Source: Rutidosis leptorrhynchoides (taxonomy: Eukaryota > Streptophyta > Magnoliopsida > Asterales > Asteraceae). Taken from it: a DNA stretch of 64,000 nt. Position numbers and translations under genes: made by a program. The notes under the pieces are model-generated. The model made no database searches and had not been told where the DNA came from. It was given only the letters and a program-made list of their open reading frames with translations. Below, in pieces: positions 61,061-64,000 of this stretch (its first letter is position 1; the number at the start of each line of letters is the position of its first letter). The stretch covers positions 628,215,501 through 628,279,500 of the forward strand of contig NC_092335.1 in assembly GCF_046630445.1 (NCBI RefSeq), read 5' to 3'.

Positions 61061-63448
61061 TATAACAACCCTCACTTTTCCCTTCTGAATTTACCAAGTT
61101 GTCCTTAGGGTTTCAATGTCATATTATGTGCATCATCATTAGGGTTGTTATCCATTTCGACAAACGAACATTTATACTTTCATTAAATGATCGTAATTAT
61201 TATTAAACCCTAATATGATATAAAACCCTAAACCTAACCTTACCTATTAACTACAAAACCCTAATACCATTTAATATTAAATAATAAACCCTAACCCTAA
61301 TACTAAATGTAAACTATATGTAATAAATAAATTATGACATTATAAAATTTAACTAGTATGAACTAAGTAAAAATTTATAAAAAGACATGGACAAATAAAC
61401 ATATGATTAAATAAAATAAACTTTAAATAAATGTAAATAAAAAAAATATATTATATATATAAGTAAAGCCGTATAAAAAATAATAATGATATGTATAAAA
61501 AAAGAAGGGAAAAGGCAAGAACTTGATCCATAAGCTTTCATAAATCCTAGTCTAATGCAAATTGGTGTTCTTGATCACCAAGTAATTGAGTAGGATTAGG
61601 AAACCTAACACATGAATTGTTTCCCTATAAAAACCTTCGAGTTTTCCTTAAATCCCACCACAAAAATCCTTGCTTTAGCCAACAGAATTCCTCATGTTTT
61701 TCCTCTAATATTGTCGACCAAAAACCTGCAGTTCTCTCCTCTTCTAGTCGACAAAACAGCTCACCAGAACAGCTGCAAGTCGACACCCTCTGCAGCCCCA
61801 ATTCGACAACCTTTCATCATCAAAAACCACCACCATTCGTCACCCTCTAAACCTGCAAATCGACCACCCATCTAGCCACCTATCGCTACCCTTCTGCAGT
61901 CCATAACAGTTCAAGAATCGACCCCTAAACAACCCATTACAGCTGCGTTTTTTCTTCTGTTTTGTGCAGCTATTCTGCTGTGATTTTCGACCCAAGTTGC
62001 AGCCTTTTTCTGCTGCTGCAAACCGCCACCAACACCCTTTGTTTCTGCTATTTTTCACCACCCAAAACAGCCTAAAAGTCGACTGCTTTGCTGTACTTTT
62101 TATGCTGCATTTTGTGCTTGATTTCCTGCTGTTTCTGCACGTCCAAAAATAGCCCAAACCCGCCTGATTTGCACCCCGTTGCTGCTGCATCTTTCCTGTT
62201 GGTTCTGCGTGTTCAAACAGTCCAAAACCCATCTGTTTTGGGTCGTCCCTGCTGCTGTGAATCTGTTTCTTTTCGGTTCATATTAGTCACCACCTTTTTG
62301 ATCTAAATCCTTAAGGTATCCCTAAACTCTAATCTAATGTTACTTATTAATTTATTATGTTTAGTAGTATGTTGTTAATTAGGATTTGATCTTAAAGATA
62401 GTTATGAATGATGTATGAATAACCCTAATGAATATGAACTAAATAATTAAATTGATCATGAAATTAGTAATATAATGATTATGAATAAAGTTATAAGTTA
62501 AAAGTATGATGAAAGATGTATGATCATAATAAAAGATTATGAATTTATGTGATGAGCAATGTTATTAGGTTATGAATGTGTTAGTAAATAAAAAGTTATG
62601 ATTTTATGTAAGAGAATAATGATTAGTAATATTTGAGGGTTGATTAGTAATATATGAAGGAAGGTTAGTAAGTAATAATAATGATACACATGCATGCATG
62701 CATACGTACGCATGTACATGTATACATTGTAGATATATGTGTGTGTGTATATGTGAATATATACATAGGTGTATATGTATATGTATATATGTATGTATAT
62801 GTACGTGTGTATGTATGTATGAGTATGTATATGTATTAGATAAATATTATAAGAAATTACAAAGATGATAAGTAGTTATATGTATATATATGTATCACCT
62901 TTACACTAATATATATGTAACACATACATAAAAGATATACATACATAGTATGGCTATAAATATATACATAATATAATAATAAAGATTATATGTATATGTA
63001 ACATGTAGGTATGGATATATATAACACTTGTATTAATGAGACTACTTAATACTTGATTAATTAAAGAATAATACTACTATTATTATTATAACTCATACAC
63101 TTATCTATCCGGATGACTGCTGGTCAATGGATACATAATAATGATGAACGACACGAACGTGATGTGTTTAGGGTAACTTATGGTTAGTATCGATATCATA
63201 TACACCAGCACTACTACCGAACTGATTAAACTTTATAATTAAATCTTGTGGTCTAAAAACTTGGTTATTATTGATAAACCTATGTTGTTCACTCAACCAT
63301 TGTTGGTTGACACTTTTAAGCATGTTTTGTCTCAGGTACTTAGATATATTGCTTCTGCTGTAGAACTGTGCTGTTACTTAGAAGTCAAGCCGAGCACTGG
63401 GACCAGAGTTAACATCCGCGTCAATGGCGATTTTGGCGGGGTGTTACA
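61061..63448 (+). repeat. Element H 3' LTR (2388 bp, internal deletion)
   Basis: Nearly identical to the 5' LTR but lacks about 455 bases that lie between TCTATATAG near 57200 and TCTATCCGG near 57653 of the 5' LTR. The junction in this copy is at about 63107-63114. Short TCTAT identity at both break points suggests microhomology-mediated deletion. Confidence 0.9.
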
Positions 63449-63453
63449 CATGT

Positions 63454-64000
63454 CTTCCACTCCTTCCGGCAACACTAACACCGGAGCTTGACACAACTTC
63501 TCTTTTAACAACTGAAAAGCAATTTCTTGCTCGTTCTCCCAATTAAATCTCGCATTCTTCCTCGTCAATTTCGTCAACGAAGAAGCGATCTTAGAAAAGT
63601 CTTGGATAAACCGACGATAATAACTGGCCAATCCGAGAAAACTTCGAACCTCCGTAGGCGTAGTCGGTTGTCTCCAACTCTTCACCGTCTCTATCTTCCC
63701 CGGATCCACTTGAATACCCTCCTTGTTCACAATATGACCAAGGAATTGAACTTCCCTTAGCCAAAATTCACATTTGGAGAACTTATCATACAACTTCTCC
63801 TTTCATAACGTCTTCAATACTTCACGCAAATGACGTTCATGTTCGTTCATACTCCTTGAATAAACAAGTATGTCGTCAATGAACACAATTACCGACTTGT
63901 CCAACATAGGTTGGCACACTCGGTTCATAAGGTCCATGAATGCCGCCGGTGCATTCGTAAGACCAAAAGGCATAACTACAAACTCAAAATGCCCATAACG
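63454..64000 (-). pseudogene. Element G RT and RT-RNase H linker, truncated by window
   Basis: Continues pol beyond element [35 protein letters not shown], then upstream RT with the FIDD catalytic motif near 63880. A CGA-to-TGA type stop lies at 63803-63805. The edge cuts RT near the region corresponding to [10 protein letters not shown]. Confidence 0.88.

Larger units (their letters stand above)
55155..63448 (+). mobile_element. Element H: non-autonomous gypsy derivative
   Basis: LTRs at 55155-57997 and 61061-63448, perfect TSD CATGT (55150-55154, 63449-63453), primer-binding site and polypurine tract all in plus orientation. The 3.06 kb interior has no gag, protease, RT or integrase core, only a decayed chromodomain tail next to the polypurine tract. 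LTR ends and tail match element F, so H is probably a deletion derivative of an F-like element, mobilised in trans. It is the last insertion in this nest. Confidence 0.9.
51276..64000 (-). mobile_element. Element G: D-family gypsy chromovirus, runs off window
   Basis: 3' LTR 51276-53283 (TGTAACAACCCGAACC to GGGTCTTACA), polypurine tract, and pol closely similar to element D. It is split by element H at 55155-63448 with TSD CATGT. Pol resumes at 63454 and reaches RT at the right edge. RT upstream parts, gag, primer-binding site and 5' LTR lie outside. G sits in the leader of F. The TSD of G cannot be checked here. Confidence 0.87.

Overview
This window looks like repeat-dense intergenic chromatin of a eudicot nuclear genome. 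The LTR-retrotransposon families resemble those I associate with Asteraceae, but that is recognition by eye, not a search. I see no host gene. The DNA is AT-rich with long (TA)n and (AAT)n arrays. All recognisable coding sequence belongs to transposable elements, and almost all of it is broken by stop codons or frameshifts.

Layout. 1-663 is the tail of a plus-strand LTR. 690-1137 is a decayed hAT-type transposase. 1509-14356 is a large minus-strand LTR element (element A): two ~3.9 kb LTRs around a 5.0 kb interior that encodes only one short gag-like protein (LARD architecture). 14357-18137 is old intergenic DNA with a dispersed repeat unit cut up by small elements: a Helitron, a palindromic MULE-type MITE, a Stowaway MITE, a tRNA-derived SINE and a long-TIR MITE.

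18397-36810 is a three-level nest, each level bounded by a perfect 5-bp target-site duplication. A miniature LTR element (B, TSD TATAT) is split by a decayed Ty1/copia element (C, TSD CTTAG), which is itself split by an 8.9 kb Ty3/gypsy chromovirus (D, TSD TTAAT). 36817-37196 is an inverted MITE copy plus microsatellite, followed by a probable solo LTR (I, 37197-39181).

39424 to the right edge is a second nest. A minus-strand gypsy chromovirus (F) is cut by a 3.35 kb solo LTR (J, TSD AAAAT) and by a second D-family gypsy element (G). G is cut by a plus-strand non-autonomous gypsy derivative (H, TSD CATGT). G resumes at 63454 and runs off the window; the 5' LTRs of F and G lie outside.

How the parts relate. 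Elements A, B and H carry LTRs, a primer-binding site and a polypurine tract but lack their own gag-pol, so they would need proteins from autonomous relatives such as the ancestors of D, F and G. Fossil sequence next to their polypurine tracts ties them to gypsy. Several LTR families share a short conserved island, and some LTRs carry arrays of plant transcription-factor-like motifs (CACGTGG, TTGAC, telo-box). The most promising leads are the LARD with its gag-like ORF, the cross-family LTR island, and the CACGTGG array in the D-family LTR.
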